A DNA stretch of 64,000 nt from Cellulomonas sp. 73-92. Its GTDB lineage: Bacteria > Actinomycetota > Actinomycetes > Actinomycetales > Cellulomonadaceae. The notes beneath the pieces are model-generated. The model saw only the letters and a program-made list of their open reading frames with translations, had not been told where the DNA came from and searched no databases. Position numbers and translations under genes: made by a program. The stretch spans positions 119,041-183,040 of the forward strand of contig NZ_MKTH01000012.1 of NCBI RefSeq assembly GCF_001898175.1, given 5' to 3'. Shown here one piece after another: positions 54,532 to 63,472 of this stretch; the first letter of the stretch is position 1; every line of letters begins with the position of its first letter.

Positions 54532-54704
54532 GAGTCGCCGCCGCGCCCACCGCGCCGGCCCCGCCCCGGGAAGGGCAGGAGGATCGCGAGGGCGAAGACG
54601 ACGATCATCGCGACGATGATGATCGCGTTGGTGAGGGAGATCTGGATCACGCCGGAATCGATGTACCGCCCGCCGGAGTCCATGAGCACGACGCCGTTGC
54701 GCAT
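54528..54704 (-). CDS. 58-aa single-helix membrane protein of the cytochrome b cassette
   Basis: A short open frame starting ATG CGC AAC. It encodes MRNGVVLMDSGGRYIDS, one membrane helix (VIQISLTNAIIIVAMIVVFA and beyond, about residues 19-43) and a basic Arg/Gly tail (GRGRRGGRGGDS). Its stop codon overlaps the cytochrome b start (GTGA), which argues for a real, coupled gene. Small single-helix proteins accompany cytochrome b complexes elsewhere (PetG/PetL type), so a structural subunit is plausible. The ribosome site is AGGTGAC. Confidence 0.7.
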   Translation of the reverse strand: MRNGVVLMDSGGRYIDSGVIQISLTNAIIIVAMIVVFALAILLPFPGRGRRGGRGGDS

Positions 54705-54905
54705 GTGTCACCTCGACTGCTCGAACCACCCTCTGACCTGGGGTGGCGTGGATGAACTGACGCGGGCGCCGGCAGCCGGGCACGCGCTCCCCGCGTCCGT
54801 CGGTGGACCCGACCGCAGTGTCGGCGCGCAGTCTGTGTCGAGCCTGTGAGTTTTGGCGACCGGGTCGGGCGGCCCGGCCCGGCGGCGTGCCGGCCGGCGG
54901 CCCGC

Positions 54906-54911
54906 TAGCCT
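54906..54911 (+). promoter_or_regulatory. -10 box of ksgA (leaderless type)
   Basis: TAGCCT lies eight bases before the ksgA GTG start, with no ribosome site between. Confidence 0.55.
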
Positions 54912-54919
54912 GCACACCC

Positions 54920-55867
54920 GTGACGGTGGAGCTGCTCGGCCCGGCGGAGATCCGCGAGCTGGCGGCGCACGCCGGGGTGCGCCCGACGAAGACGCTCGGT
55001 CAGAACTTCGTGCTCGACGCGGGCACCGTGCGCAAGATCGTCCGGCAGGCGGGCGTCGCGCCCGGGGAGACCGTCGTCGAGGTCGGCCCCGGGCTGGGGT
55101 CCCTCACGCTCGGCCTGCTCGAGGCCGAGGCGGACGTCGTGGCCGTGGAGATCGACCCGGTACTGGCGCGCCTGCTCCCGGTGACCGTGGCCGCGCACGT
55201 CCCGGGCCTCGCCGTCGACCCCGGTCCCGGCGCGCCCGACGAGCTCGTCGGCCAGGACGCGCAGCTGGTCGCCGTGCTGCGGGACGCCGGCGGCCGCGCC
55301 CGGCTGCAGGTGGTGCTGGCCGACGCCCTCGACCTGACCGCGCTGCCGGGCGCGCAACCCACCGCACTCGTCGCGAACCTCCCGTACAACGTCTCGGTCC
55401 CCGTGCTCCTGTCGTTCCTCGAGCGCTTCGACTCCCTGGGCCGCGCGCTCGTCATGGTCCAGGCCGAGGTGGCCGACCGGCTCGCCGCCCCGCCCGGGAG
55501 CCGCACGTACGGCGTCCCGTCGGTGAAGGCCGCCTGGTACGCCGCGGCGCGACGCACGGCGACGGTGGGACGGGCGGTGTTCTGGCCGGTCCCGAACGTC
55601 GACTCCGCGCTGGTGCGGCTCGACCGGCGGGAACCGCCGGAGACGTCCGCGAGCCGCCGGGCGGTGTTCGCCGTGGTCGACGCCGCCTTCGGGCAGCGCC
55701 GCAAGACGCTGCGCCAGGCGCTCGCGGCGCTGGCCGGCTCGCCGGCCGCCGCCGAGGACGCGCTGCGTGCCGCCGGGGTCGACCCGGGGGCGCGCGGCGA
55801 GGCGGTGGACGTCCGCGGGTTCGCGCGCATCGCGGAGCACCTTGCGCCCGCCGACCTGGCACAGTGA
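54920..55867 (+). CDS. ksgA: 16S rRNA dimethyladenosine transferase KsgA/RsmA
   Basis: A 315-aa SAM-dependent enzyme. [12 protein letters not shown] is the family opening; SAM motif I is [22 protein letters not shown] is the catalytic NLPY motif; [14 protein letters not shown] and [10 protein letters not shown] complete the set. It dimethylates two adjacent adenines near the 3' end of 16S rRNA. An extra segment ([15 protein letters not shown]) lengthens the middle. The following gene ispE starts four bases after its stop codon. Confidence 0.94.
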   Translation: MTVELLGPAEIRELAAHAGVRPTKTLGQNFVLDAGTVRKIVRQAGVAPGETVVEVGPGLGSLTLGLLEAEADVVAVEIDPVLARLLPVTVAAHVPGLAVDPGPGAPDELVGQDAQLVAVLRDAGGRARLQVVLADALDLTALPGAQPTALVANLPYNVSVPVLLSFLERFDSLGRALVMVQAEVADRLAAPPGSRTYGVPSVKAAWYAAARRTATVGRAVFWPVPNVDSALVRLDRREPPETSASRRAVFAVVDAAFGQRRKTLRQALAALAGSPAAAEDALRAAGVDPGARGEAVDVRGFARIAEHLAPADLAQ

Positions 55868-55871
55868 GCAC

Positions 55872-56816
55872 GTGACGCTCACCCCGGTCGACGCGCTCCC
55901 GTCGCGAGAGGTGCGCGTGCGCGCGCCGGGGAAGGTCAACCTGTCGCTGCGCGTCGGAGCACGCCAGCCCGACGGGTACCACCCCGTGTCCACCGTGTTC
56001 CAGGCGGTGTCGGTCTACGAGGAGGTCGTCGCCTCGCCGCACGAGGGGATACTCGTCACGGTCGGCGGCCCGCAGTCGGACGCGGTGCCCACCGACGACT
56101 CCAACCTCGCGGTGCGCGCCGCCCGGCTGCTGGCCGAGCGCACCGGGGTGGTCGACGACGTCCACCTGCACCTGGTCAAGGGTGTCCCGGTCGCGGGCGG
56201 GATGGCCGGCGGCTCCGCCGACGCGGCGGCCGCGCTCGTGGCGTGCGACGCGCTGTGGAGCACCGGGCTGAGCCGCGACGACCTGGCCCGCCTCGCCGCC
56301 TCGCTCGGCGCCGACGTGCCGTTCCTGCTGACCGGGCACACCGCCGTCGGCGCGGGGCGGGGCGACCTGCTGACCCCCGCCCTCACCCGCGGCGAGTTCC
56401 ACTGGGCGTTCGCGGTACGTGACCAGGGCCTGTCGACCGCGGCCGTGTACGCGGCGTTCGACGCGCGTCATCGCGACGCCCCGCCGCCCGCGCCGAGCGA
56501 CGCCGACGACGTGCCGCTCATGCAGGCGCTGCTCGCCGGCGACGCGGTGGCGCTCGGCCGCGCCCTGCACAACGACCTGCAGCCCGCCGCCCTCGACCTC
56601 GCCCCGGACCTCGCCGAGCCGCTGCAGGTGGCCCGCGACGCGGGCGCGCTCGGCGTCGTCGTCTCCGGCTCCGGCCCCACGGTGGCCGCGCTCGCCCGCA
56701 ACCGGCAGCACGCGCTCGTCGTCGCGGCCGCCTTCACGGCGGCCGGTGTCGCGGACCGCGTCCTCACCGCCGTCGGCCCCGTCGCGGGCGCTCGTGTGGT
56801 GAGCAACGGCGACTGA
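55872..56816 (+). CDS. ispE: 4-diphosphocytidyl-2-C-methyl-D-erythritol kinase
   Basis: A 314-aa GHMP kinase of the MEP isoprenoid pathway. APGKVNLSLRVGARQPDGYHPV is the substrate motif, PVAGGMAGGSADAAAALVA the ATP loop, and LGVVVSGSGPTVAAL the third GHMP motif. GTG start directly behind ksgA, the normal actinobacterial order, so both share the leaderless ksgA promoter. Confidence 0.93.
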   Translation: MTLTPVDALPSREVRVRAPGKVNLSLRVGARQPDGYHPVSTVFQAVSVYEEVVASPHEGILVTVGGPQSDAVPTDDSNLAVRAARLLAERTGVVDDVHLHLVKGVPVAGGMAGGSADAAAALVACDALWSTGLSRDDLARLAASLGADVPFLLTGHTAVGAGRGDLLTPALTRGEFHWAFAVRDQGLSTAAVYAAFDARHRDAPPPAPSDADDVPLMQALLAGDAVALGRALHNDLQPAALDLAPDLAEPLQVARDAGALGVVVSGSGPTVAALARNRQHALVVAAAFTAAGVADRVLTAVGPVAGARVVSNGD

Positions 56817-56923
56817 GGCGCGAGGCCGCCCTGCGACGCGGAGCCCAAATGCCCTGGACGCCACCCCCCGAAATCTGATATCAGTTTTCGTGCGCCGCCG
56901 GGGGGCGGCACTTGGGAGGAACC

Positions 56924-57847
56924 ATGCTGGAGCTGACCGGCGTCAGTCGCTCGTTCGGCGACGTGCGCGCCCTGGACGGCGTGAGCTTTTCGGTGGGACG
57001 CGGCCGCCTGACCGGCTTCGTCGGCGGCAACGGCGCCGGCAAGACGACGGCGATGCGCATCATCCTCGGCGTGCTGAGCGCCGACGCCGGCTCCGTGTCC
57101 ATCGACGGCCGCCCGCTCGACGCGGCGACGCGCCGCACGTTCGGGTACATGCCGGAGGAGCGCGGCCTGTACCCGCGGATGAAGGTGGCCGAGCAGCTGG
57201 CCTACCTCGCCCGGCTGCACGGGTTCGACCGGGCCGGCGCCGAGCGCCGCGCCCGCGAGCTGCTCACGCGGCTCGACCTCGCCCCGCGGGCCGACGACCG
57301 CCTCGACACCCTCTCGCTCGGCAACCAGCAGCGCGCGCAGATCGCGGCCGCGCTCGTCCACGAGCCGAGCCTCCTGGTGCTCGACGAACCCTTCTCGGGC
57401 CTCGACCCGATCGCCGTCGACACGGTGGTGAACGTGCTGAGCGAGCGCGCGCACGCCGGGGCGCCCGTGCTCTTCTCGAGCCACCAGCTCGACGTCGTCG
57501 AGCGGCTGTGCGACGACGTGGTCATCATCGCCGGCGGCCGGATCGTCGCCGCCGGCGACCGGGAGGAGCTCCGGGCCCAGTACAGCGAGCCGCGGCACCG
57601 GCTGCGGGCACCCGGTGCCGTCGACTGGCTCGCAGGCGTGCCGGGAGTCGTGGTCATCGAGCGGTCGGAGGGGGAGGTGCTGTTCGAGGCCGACGACGCC
57701 GCGGCGCAGCGCGTGCTCACGGAGGCCGTCGCCCGAGGGCCGGTCGCCGAGTTCTCGCCGGTGCGGCCGAGCCTCGCCGAGATCTTCCGCGAGGTCATCC
57801 GCGACGAGGCGCCGCGCACCGCGACCGGCACGGCGGTGGCGGCATGA
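56924..57847 (+). CDS. ABC transporter ATP-binding protein (NatA-like)
   Basis: A 307-aa ATPase. Walker A is GGNGAGKTTAMR, the signature is LSLGNQQRAQIAAALVHEP, Walker B is LLVLDEPFSGLDP, and the switch His is in FSSHQLDVVE. A C-terminal domain with acidic stretches follows. It has the drug/Na+-export subtype layout. GGGAGGAACC before the ATG. It is coupled by ATGA to its permease. Confidence 0.9.
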   Translation: MLELTGVSRSFGDVRALDGVSFSVGRGRLTGFVGGNGAGKTTAMRIILGVLSADAGSVSIDGRPLDAATRRTFGYMPEERGLYPRMKVAEQLAYLARLHGFDRAGAERRARELLTRLDLAPRADDRLDTLSLGNQQRAQIAAALVHEPSLLVLDEPFSGLDPIAVDTVVNVLSERAHAGAPVLFSSHQLDVVERLCDDVVIIAGGRIVAAGDREELRAQYSEPRHRLRAPGAVDWLAGVPGVVVIERSEGEVLFEADDAAAQRVLTEAVARGPVAEFSPVRPSLAEIFREVIRDEAPRTATGTAVAA

Positions 57848-58959
57848 GCGCGCCCACGTCGACCACCTCGCCCGCCCGGCTCGCCCTGCTGGTCGCGGAG
57901 CGCGAGGTCACCACCCAGCTGCGCAGCCGCGCGTTCGTGGTCTCCACGATCATCCTGCTGGTCGGCATCCTCGCCGGGATCGTCGTCGGCTCCGTGCTGT
58001 CCAAGCGGGACACCTCACCCGCGACCGGGTCCGCGACGCAGCGGGTCGCGGTGGTCCCGGCGACGGCCGGCGACCTGCAGGGTCTGCCCGGCTTCACGGC
58101 CGTGCCGGTGGCCGACGACGCCGCCGCGCGTGCCGCGGTCCAGGACGGCACCGTCGCCGCCGCGCTCCTGCCCGGCACGCCGGTGCGTGTCGTCGGCCGT
58201 GACGGCCCACCCGGCGCCCTCGTGGCGGCGCTCACCCGCGCCCCCGCCGTCGAGGTGCTCAACCCCGCCGCGCAGAGCGAGGCCGTGCGCTACCTCGTGC
58301 CGTTCGCCTTCGGCATGGTGTTCCTCATCGTCGTCATGGTGTTCGGCCAGACGATCGCCCAGAACACGATCATCGAGAAGCAGACGCGCGTCGTCGAGGT
58401 GCTCCTGGCGGCCGTGCCCGCCCGCGTGCTCATGGCCGGCAAGGTGGCGGGCAGCAGCGTGCTGGCGCTCGGCCAGGCGGCCGCCATGGCGCTCGTCGCG
58501 CTCCTCGGGCTCAAGCTGACCGGGCAGGACCACCTCATCTCGCTCGTCGGCGCGCCCGTCGGGTGGTTCGTCGTCTTCTTCGTCGTCGGCTTCGTGCTCT
58601 TCGCCGCGATGTTCGCGGCCGCCGCCTCGCTCGTCTCCCGCGTCGAGGACTCCGGGCCCGTGATCATGCCGATCACGATCCTCGGCCTCATCCCCTTCTA
58701 CCTGGTGATCTACGGCAGCGGGAGCCCCGTGCTCATGCGGGTGCTGTCCTACGTGCCGTTCAGCGCGGTGATGGGCATGCCCGTGCGCATCTACCTCGGC
58801 GACGCCGCATGGTGGGAGCCGGTGGCCTCGCTCGTCGTGCTCGCCGCGACGACGGCCGGCGTCGTGGCCCTCGCGGCCCTCGTCTACGAGCGCTCGGTGC
58901 TGCGGACGGGTGCCCGCGTCCGGCTGGGGGAGGTGCTGGGGCGCCGCGCCACCGCATGA
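57844..58959 (+). CDS. ABC-2 type export permease (NatB-like)
   Basis: A 371-aa membrane protein. The first helix (AFVVSTIILLVGILAGIVVGS) is followed by an external domain of about 110 residues, then five helices at the C-terminus, starting LVPFAFGMVFLIVVMVFGQ. The segment QNTIIEKQTRVVEVLLAAV is the ABC-2 family signature. With its ATPase it forms an exporter of unknown substrate; NatAB members move Na+ or drugs. Confidence 0.87.
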   Translation: MSAPTSTTSPARLALLVAEREVTTQLRSRAFVVSTIILLVGILAGIVVGSVLSKRDTSPATGSATQRVAVVPATAGDLQGLPGFTAVPVADDAAARAAVQDGTVAAALLPGTPVRVVGRDGPPGALVAALTRAPAVEVLNPAAQSEAVRYLVPFAFGMVFLIVVMVFGQTIAQNTIIEKQTRVVEVLLAAVPARVLMAGKVAGSSVLALGQAAAMALVALLGLKLTGQDHLISLVGAPVGWFVVFFVVGFVLFAAMFAAAASLVSRVEDSGPVIMPITILGLIPFYLVIYGSGSPVLMRVLSYVPFSAVMGMPVRIYLGDAAWWEPVASLVVLAATTAGVVALAALVYERSVLRTGARVRLGEVLGRRATA

Positions 58960-59000
58960 GCGGTGGGCGGACGGCGGCGCCGGGTGCGGCCGGCGCCCGG

Positions 59001-59006
59001 TAGCCT
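59001..59006 (+). promoter_or_regulatory. -10 box of hisS (leaderless type)
   Basis: TAGCCT lies eight bases before the hisS GTG start, as for ksgA. Confidence 0.55.
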
Positions 59007-59014
59007 TGCCTGCC

Positions 59015-60268
59015 GTGGCGCAGAAGGTCGTTCCCGCTCGTGGCATGCGTGACGTCCTCCCCGCGGAGAAGCAGACCCGCGAACGGGTGCTGAGCACGCT
59101 GCGCGCCACCTACCGCCGCTTCGGGTTCTCCGAGATCGAGACGCCGGCCATCGAGCCGCTCTCGCGCCTGCGCTCCAACCAGGGCGGCGAGAACGAGTCG
59201 ATGCTCTTCGAGATCCTCCGGCGCGGCCTGGAGCCCGACGAGGCGGTCACGCCCGCCGACGCCACCGACCTCGCGCTGCGCTACGACCTCACCGTGCCCC
59301 TCACCCGGTACTACGCGTCGCACCAGGCGGAGCTGCCCGAGGTGTTCCGGGCGCTGCAGGCCGGCTCGGTGTGGCGCGCGGAGCGGCCGCAGAAGGGGCG
59401 CTTCCGGCAGTTCACGCAGGTGGACATCGACATCCTCGGCGAGCCGTCGTACCTCGCCGAGGTGGACCTCCTGGTCGCGACCCTCACCGCCTTCGCGGAC
59501 CTGGGGATGGCCGACGACGTCACGCTGCTCGTCAACGACCGGCGCACGCTCACCGACCTCCTCGCGGCGGCCGGGTTCGAGGGGGCGACGGTCCCCGACG
59601 CGCTCATCGCGCTGGACAAGCTCGACAAGATCGGTCCGGACGCGGTGGCCGACGAGCTCGTCGCTCTCGGCGCACCGGCCGGGGTCCGGGGCGTCCTCGA
59701 CACCGTCCTGGCCGTGCGCGACGACGCGGAGGCGGCCCTGGCATCGGGCACGTTGTCGCTGCCCGGCCTCGGCGAGGTGTCGCTCTACGACCTGCCGGCG
59801 ATCGTCGCCGCGGTCCGCACCGTGCTCCCGGAGGCCCGCGTCACGCTGGACCCGTCCCTGGTGCGCGGCATGGGCTACTACACCGGCCCGATCTTCGAGG
59901 TGAAGCACGCCCGGGTCGGCTCGTCGGTCGCCGGTGGCGGGCGGTACGACGGCGTCGTCGGCAAGTGGCTCGGCCGCGACGTGCCGGCCGCCGGGTTCTC
60001 CATCGGGTTCGAGCGGATCATCGACCTCGTCGCGCCGGAGCCCGAGGCCGGGCTGCGGGTGGCGCTGCTGTACGGCGACGGCGTGGACGTCGCCGAGCTG
60101 ATGCTGACGCGGGGGCGGCTGCAGGCGGACGGCGCCGACGTGGTGCTGGTGCGCGCCCCGCGCAAGCCGAGCGCCCGGTTCTTCGAGGGGCTCGTCGAGC
60201 AGGGCCTGACGCACGTGGCCGACGCCGAGGACGGCGGCACGGCGCACGTGCGGTCCCTCGGCGGCTGA
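59015..60268 (+). CDS. hisS: Histidyl-tRNA synthetase
   Basis: A 417-aa class II synthetase. Motif 1 region is PARGMRDVLP and following helix; motif 2 is VWRAERPQKGRFRQFTQVDIDI; the HisA signature is VRGMGYYTGPIFEV; motif 3 is AAGFSIGFERI. The anticodon-binding domain closes the protein (VLVRAPRKPSARFFEGL). The stop codon overlaps the start of the next gene (TGATG), so an ABC-F protein was once translated with it. Confidence 0.94.
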   Translation: MAQKVVPARGMRDVLPAEKQTRERVLSTLRATYRRFGFSEIETPAIEPLSRLRSNQGGENESMLFEILRRGLEPDEAVTPADATDLALRYDLTVPLTRYYASHQAELPEVFRALQAGSVWRAERPQKGRFRQFTQVDIDILGEPSYLAEVDLLVATLTAFADLGMADDVTLLVNDRRTLTDLLAAAGFEGATVPDALIALDKLDKIGPDAVADELVALGAPAGVRGVLDTVLAVRDDAEAALASGTLSLPGLGEVSLYDLPAIVAAVRTVLPEARVTLDPSLVRGMGYYTGPIFEVKHARVGSSVAGGGRYDGVVGKWLGRDVPAAGFSIGFERIIDLVAPEPEAGLRVALLYGDGVDVAELMLTRGRLQADGADVVLVRAPRKPSARFFEGLVEQGLTHVADAEDGGTAHVRSLGG

Positions 60269-60708
60269 TGGCCCACCTCCTCGGCGCCGACCGCGTGAGC
60301 GTCGCGCTCGGCACCCGCACCATCCTCGACGGGATCTCGCTCGGGCTGGACGACGGCGCACGCGTCGGCGTCGTCGGCCCCAACGGCGCCGGCAAGTCGA
60401 CGTTGCTGCGCGTCCTGGCCGGCCTGCAGGCGCCCGACGACGGCCGCGTCACCCGCGCCGGCGGCGTGCGCGTCGGGGTGCTCGACCAGCGCGACGTGCT
60501 GCCCGACGGCACGGTCCTCGACGCGATCCACCCCGGTGCCGACACCCACGAGTGGGCGGCCGACCCGCGCATCCGGGCCGTCCACGACGGCCTGCTGCCG
60601 GACGTCCCGCTCGACGCCACCGTGGAGACCCTCTCGGGCGGCCAGCGCCGCCGCGTCGCGCTGGCGGCCCTCCTGGTCGGGGACGACGAGGTGCTCCTGC
60701 TGGACGAG
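60268..60708 (+). pseudogene. ABC-F ATPase gene, cut at Walker B by element insertion
   Basis: The first 147 codons encode the start of an ABC-F protein (translation-factor type): Walker A GPNGAGKSTLLR (residues 37-48), signature ETLSGGQRRRVALAALL, and Walker B EVLLLDE. In ABC-F proteins PTNHLD should follow; instead the sequence changes to unrelated residues (ASTEEGGRRDLP) and a stop at 60984. Full members have over 500 aa with a second ATPase domain. The break coincides with the start of the serine recombinase gene, so this is the left attachment junction. The rest of the gene should lie beyond the element, outside the window. Confidence 0.85.
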
Positions 60709-60745
60709 GCGAGTACGGAGGAGGGGGGTAGACGGGACCTACCTC
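60706..60745. other. Putative attL junction of the integrated element
   Basis: The ABC-F coding similarity ends at GACGAG (60703-60708). The recombinase start codon is at 60746. The crossover core must lie at or just after the Walker B codons, and the element side carries a purine-rich GGAGGAGGGGGG stretch that can serve as ribosome site. The exact core cannot be fixed without the other end. Confidence 0.6.
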
Positions 60746-62293
60746 ATGTCCGTGGAGAACAACGCAGCGGTTGTGGGACCGGCTCGGTCCATCGAAGCCC
60801 TCTTGTACGGGCGGGCGTCGAAGGACCGTCACAAGCTCATGCGGTCGATCGGCGATCAGATCGAGGAGTGCCGGTCATGGTGCGTGCCACTCAGCTGGCG
60901 GGTGGCGAAGGTCGTCACCGACGCCGACCGTTCGGCATCTCAGTGGCGACGCAAGGAGCGCGAGGGCTTCGAGGAAGCCATTGAGTTGATCAAGTCCGGC
61001 CGGTACGGCGGATTCGTCACGTGGGAGCCGTCGCGGGCTGGGCGGGACATGGCGATCTACGTGCAGTTGCGCGCCGCGTGCCAGCAGGCCGGCGTGCTGT
61101 ATCTGACCCACGGTCGTGTCTACGACTTCTCGCGCTCAGATGACGCGTTCATGCTTGGCTTCGAGTTCCTGCGGGCCGAGGCGGACGCCAACACGATGCA
61201 CGAGCGTCAGCTGCGCACGGCGCGTCTGAACGCGGAGAAGGGTCGACCGCATGGGCGGCTGCCGTACGGCTACCGCCGGATCTACGACGAGCACACGGGC
61301 GCGCTGATCAGGCAGGAGCCGGACCCGCACACCGGTGAACTGGTGAGGTGGATGGTTCGCGAGGTGCTTGCCGGCGTTCCGGTACTCACGGTCGCGAACA
61401 CCTTGCAGGACCAGGGTGAGCCGACACCGCAGGGGCCACGGAAAGACAGCGTGCCGCGGGGTTGGCTGACAATGACCGTGAAGCAGGTCCTGCGCAACCC
61501 CACGATCGCCGGCCAGCGGGTGTACCGCGGGCAAGTGGTGGGGGAGGCCGCCTGGGAGCCGCTGATCTCCATTGAGGACTTCACCCGTCTGCAGCGGATC
61601 CTGTTCGACCCCTCGCGCCGGGTGCATGTGTCAGACGGGGTGACCCCCAAGGGGTTGTTGTCGCACATCGCCAGGTGCCATTACTGCGGCCGGCCACTGA
61701 CGCGCACAACCTTCAAGGCTCGCGGCCGGGCGCCGGTACAGCCGCGCATCCCGAAGTACCACTGCCGGTTCCGCGGCTGCTACAAGGTTGTCATCGCGGC
61801 CGGCTGGGTCGACCAGCTTGTCAGCGAGACCGCGGTTGCTTGGTTCAGCAGGCAGGAGAACATCGCGATGCTGACCGCCGAGGGCGAGGACTGGGCGGCA
61901 CGCTCGACACAGGCCGAGCTCAGGGTGGTTGAGCTGCAGACCCGGCTCGACGAGGCGGCCGACCAGTACGCGGCTGGTGCAGTCACGCTCGCGACCCTGT
62001 CACGGGTTGAAGCGACGCTGCGGCCCCAGATCGAGCAGGCACAACGGGCGGCGGTGCCACCAGTTGGCGACGACGGCATCCGTGCCCTGGTGACCGCCGA
62101 CGACATCCGGGCCGCCTGGGAGGCCACGGACCTGCGGGAGAAGCGTCGGATCCTCAAGGCGGTGTTCGAGATCCGGATAACGAAGGCTCCACGCCTGGGG
62201 TCCCGCACTATGCAGCCTGAGCGTGTCCTGATCACTCCCCGGGTCCAGCACGCCACCCGGCCAACCAGCGAGGCGCCGCTTGGCACACAGTGA
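60746..62293 (+). CDS. Large serine recombinase (integrase)
   Basis: A 515-aa site-specific recombinase. The catalytic domain has Ser25 in LLYGRASKD, GDQIEECRSW, then TDADRSAS and EPSRAGRDM, which carry the catalytic arginines. The recombinase domain has GRLPYGYRRIYDEHTG and VKQVLRNPTIAGQRVYRG. A zinc ribbon (CHYCGRPL, then YHCRFRGCYK) and a coiled-coil (LRVVELQTRLDEAADQY) follow. Its third codon positions look less GC-rich than those of the flanking chromosome. It integrates its element at a single attB, here within the ABC-F gene. Start ATG at 60746. Confidence 0.92.
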   Translation: MSVENNAAVVGPARSIEALLYGRASKDRHKLMRSIGDQIEECRSWCVPLSWRVAKVVTDADRSASQWRRKEREGFEEAIELIKSGRYGGFVTWEPSRAGRDMAIYVQLRAACQQAGVLYLTHGRVYDFSRSDDAFMLGFEFLRAEADANTMHERQLRTARLNAEKGRPHGRLPYGYRRIYDEHTGALIRQEPDPHTGELVRWMVREVLAGVPVLTVANTLQDQGEPTPQGPRKDSVPRGWLTMTVKQVLRNPTIAGQRVYRGQVVGEAAWEPLISIEDFTRLQRILFDPSRRVHVSDGVTPKGLLSHIARCHYCGRPLTRTTFKARGRAPVQPRIPKYHCRFRGCYKVVIAAGWVDQLVSETAVAWFSRQENIAMLTAEGEDWAARSTQAELRVVELQTRLDEAADQYAAGAVTLATLSRVEATLRPQIEQAQRAAVPPVGDDGIRALVTADDIRAAWEATDLREKRRILKAVFEIRITKAPRLGSRTMQPERVLITPRVQHATRPTSEAPLGTQ

Positions 62294-63472
62294 GCACGCT
62301 CGCGGGCCCTTGGGCTGTAGTGGGTCTCGCAAACCGTGGTTGCTGCCGGTTCATCCACCGCACCCGGTGACACTAGGTTGTGGTCGCGGGCATGGTGCAC
62401 GTTGGCGGAGCCGTGGCAAGGACTGCCTTCACCAAGGCGGCCTGCTCGCTTCGCAACGGCGGGAAAGACTGGGCGCGAGTGTGGGCCACGACGCGGATCC
62501 GCGCTGCGTCGGTGTCCTCACGGTCGCCACTGTTGTTCGAGTGCAGTTCAGTCATCGCAGGTGTCCGCCCCGTCGACGAGCGCGTCTTGTTCAGTGCGAC
62601 GCGCGGTGACCTGTTCACCGACGAAGGCGAGGAAGTCCTCGATGCGGTCGTCGTTGCCTTGCTCGTGGTGGTCGGCTGGTCTGGGGCGACGGCGGCCTGC
62701 CGGGCAGCCGGCGCACTAGTGATCGTCATGGATGTCCCCTTCTGGACTGGGTCGCGCCGGGTGGGCGGCTCCGCCCATCAGGACCGTTTCGAGGTGCCGG
62801 TGGCTCGGAAGTAAGGTGCGAACCGGCGTCAGGAATCCGTGACGAGCCTGGAGCGCGCCCATGGCCTGCATCGCCCGCCACAGCGAGCGGCAGTGCGGCG
62901 TCGACCATGCTGAGCCGCGGCCGCCGCACCGTGCGAGACCGGCTGGTCGACGCAGTTGTCGCAGCGGCTCGTCGCGGCGGTCATCGCCCTGCCGGCCCGG
63001 CCCAGGACCCGCGATCACAGATGGTGGGGTGGCGGGTGATGGCCGCGGACTTCCGGACTGCCGCCGGAGCGGCCCTGTCGCCTGTGCGTGACGCTCCCAG
63101 GCACTGCGGACCGGCTGGGCTGCTGGTCCAGTTGCAGCTCGACGGACCGGCAGCGGCCCGCACGCCCGCCGTGCAGGCGACGCTACGTGTTTGAACAGCA
63201 CCCGTCCATCGCGTCCCTGTGCTGGCCGGCGACGACCCAGCAGGCGTGGTTGGAGCTTTCCGCTGTGCCCCTACCTGGTCGGGGTGCACGGCTCGGGGTA
63301 TTCGTGGCGTCGCTGGCGGCGCAGGCAGTCGGTGGCGCACGTTGGCGACGACGATCGGTTTCGTGCCCGCCGGGGTAGCGGGAGTCTTGAGCCCCTGATC
63401 TAGTCGTCCATCCGGGTGGGGATCGCCGACCAGCAGGATGTGATGGACTGGCTGAGCCGGCGGTTCTTGTGG
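62294..63472. other. Gene-poor stretch of the integrated element
   Basis: About 1.2 kb without a gene I can support. Open frames occur on both strands but have the Arg/Pro/Ser composition of chance frames. The only stretch with protein-like character is on the minus strand at 62548-62715, listed separately. No tRNA, transposase motif or strong hairpin was seen. Confidence 0.5.
62548..62729 (-). pseudogene. Possible frameshifted small gene
   Basis: An ATG at 62729, seven bases behind AAGGGGA, opens the frame MTITSAPAARQAAVAPDQP. The next frame then carries protein-like DHHEQGNDDRIEDFLAFVGE, continuing to a TGA at 62548. The two parts would join by a one-base shift to give about 60 residues. 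It may be a decayed gene or a sequencing error; no family is recognised. Confidence 0.25.

Noticed and set aside
60536..60745. Longer serine recombinase beginning inside the ABC-F gene
   Set aside because: The upstream residues are an out-of-frame reading of ABC-F DNA; homology to recombinases begins after the ATG at 60746.
62716..63201. Minus-strand 161-aa protein in the element
   Set aside because: Arg/Pro/Ser-rich chance composition, no ribosome site and no recognisable fold.
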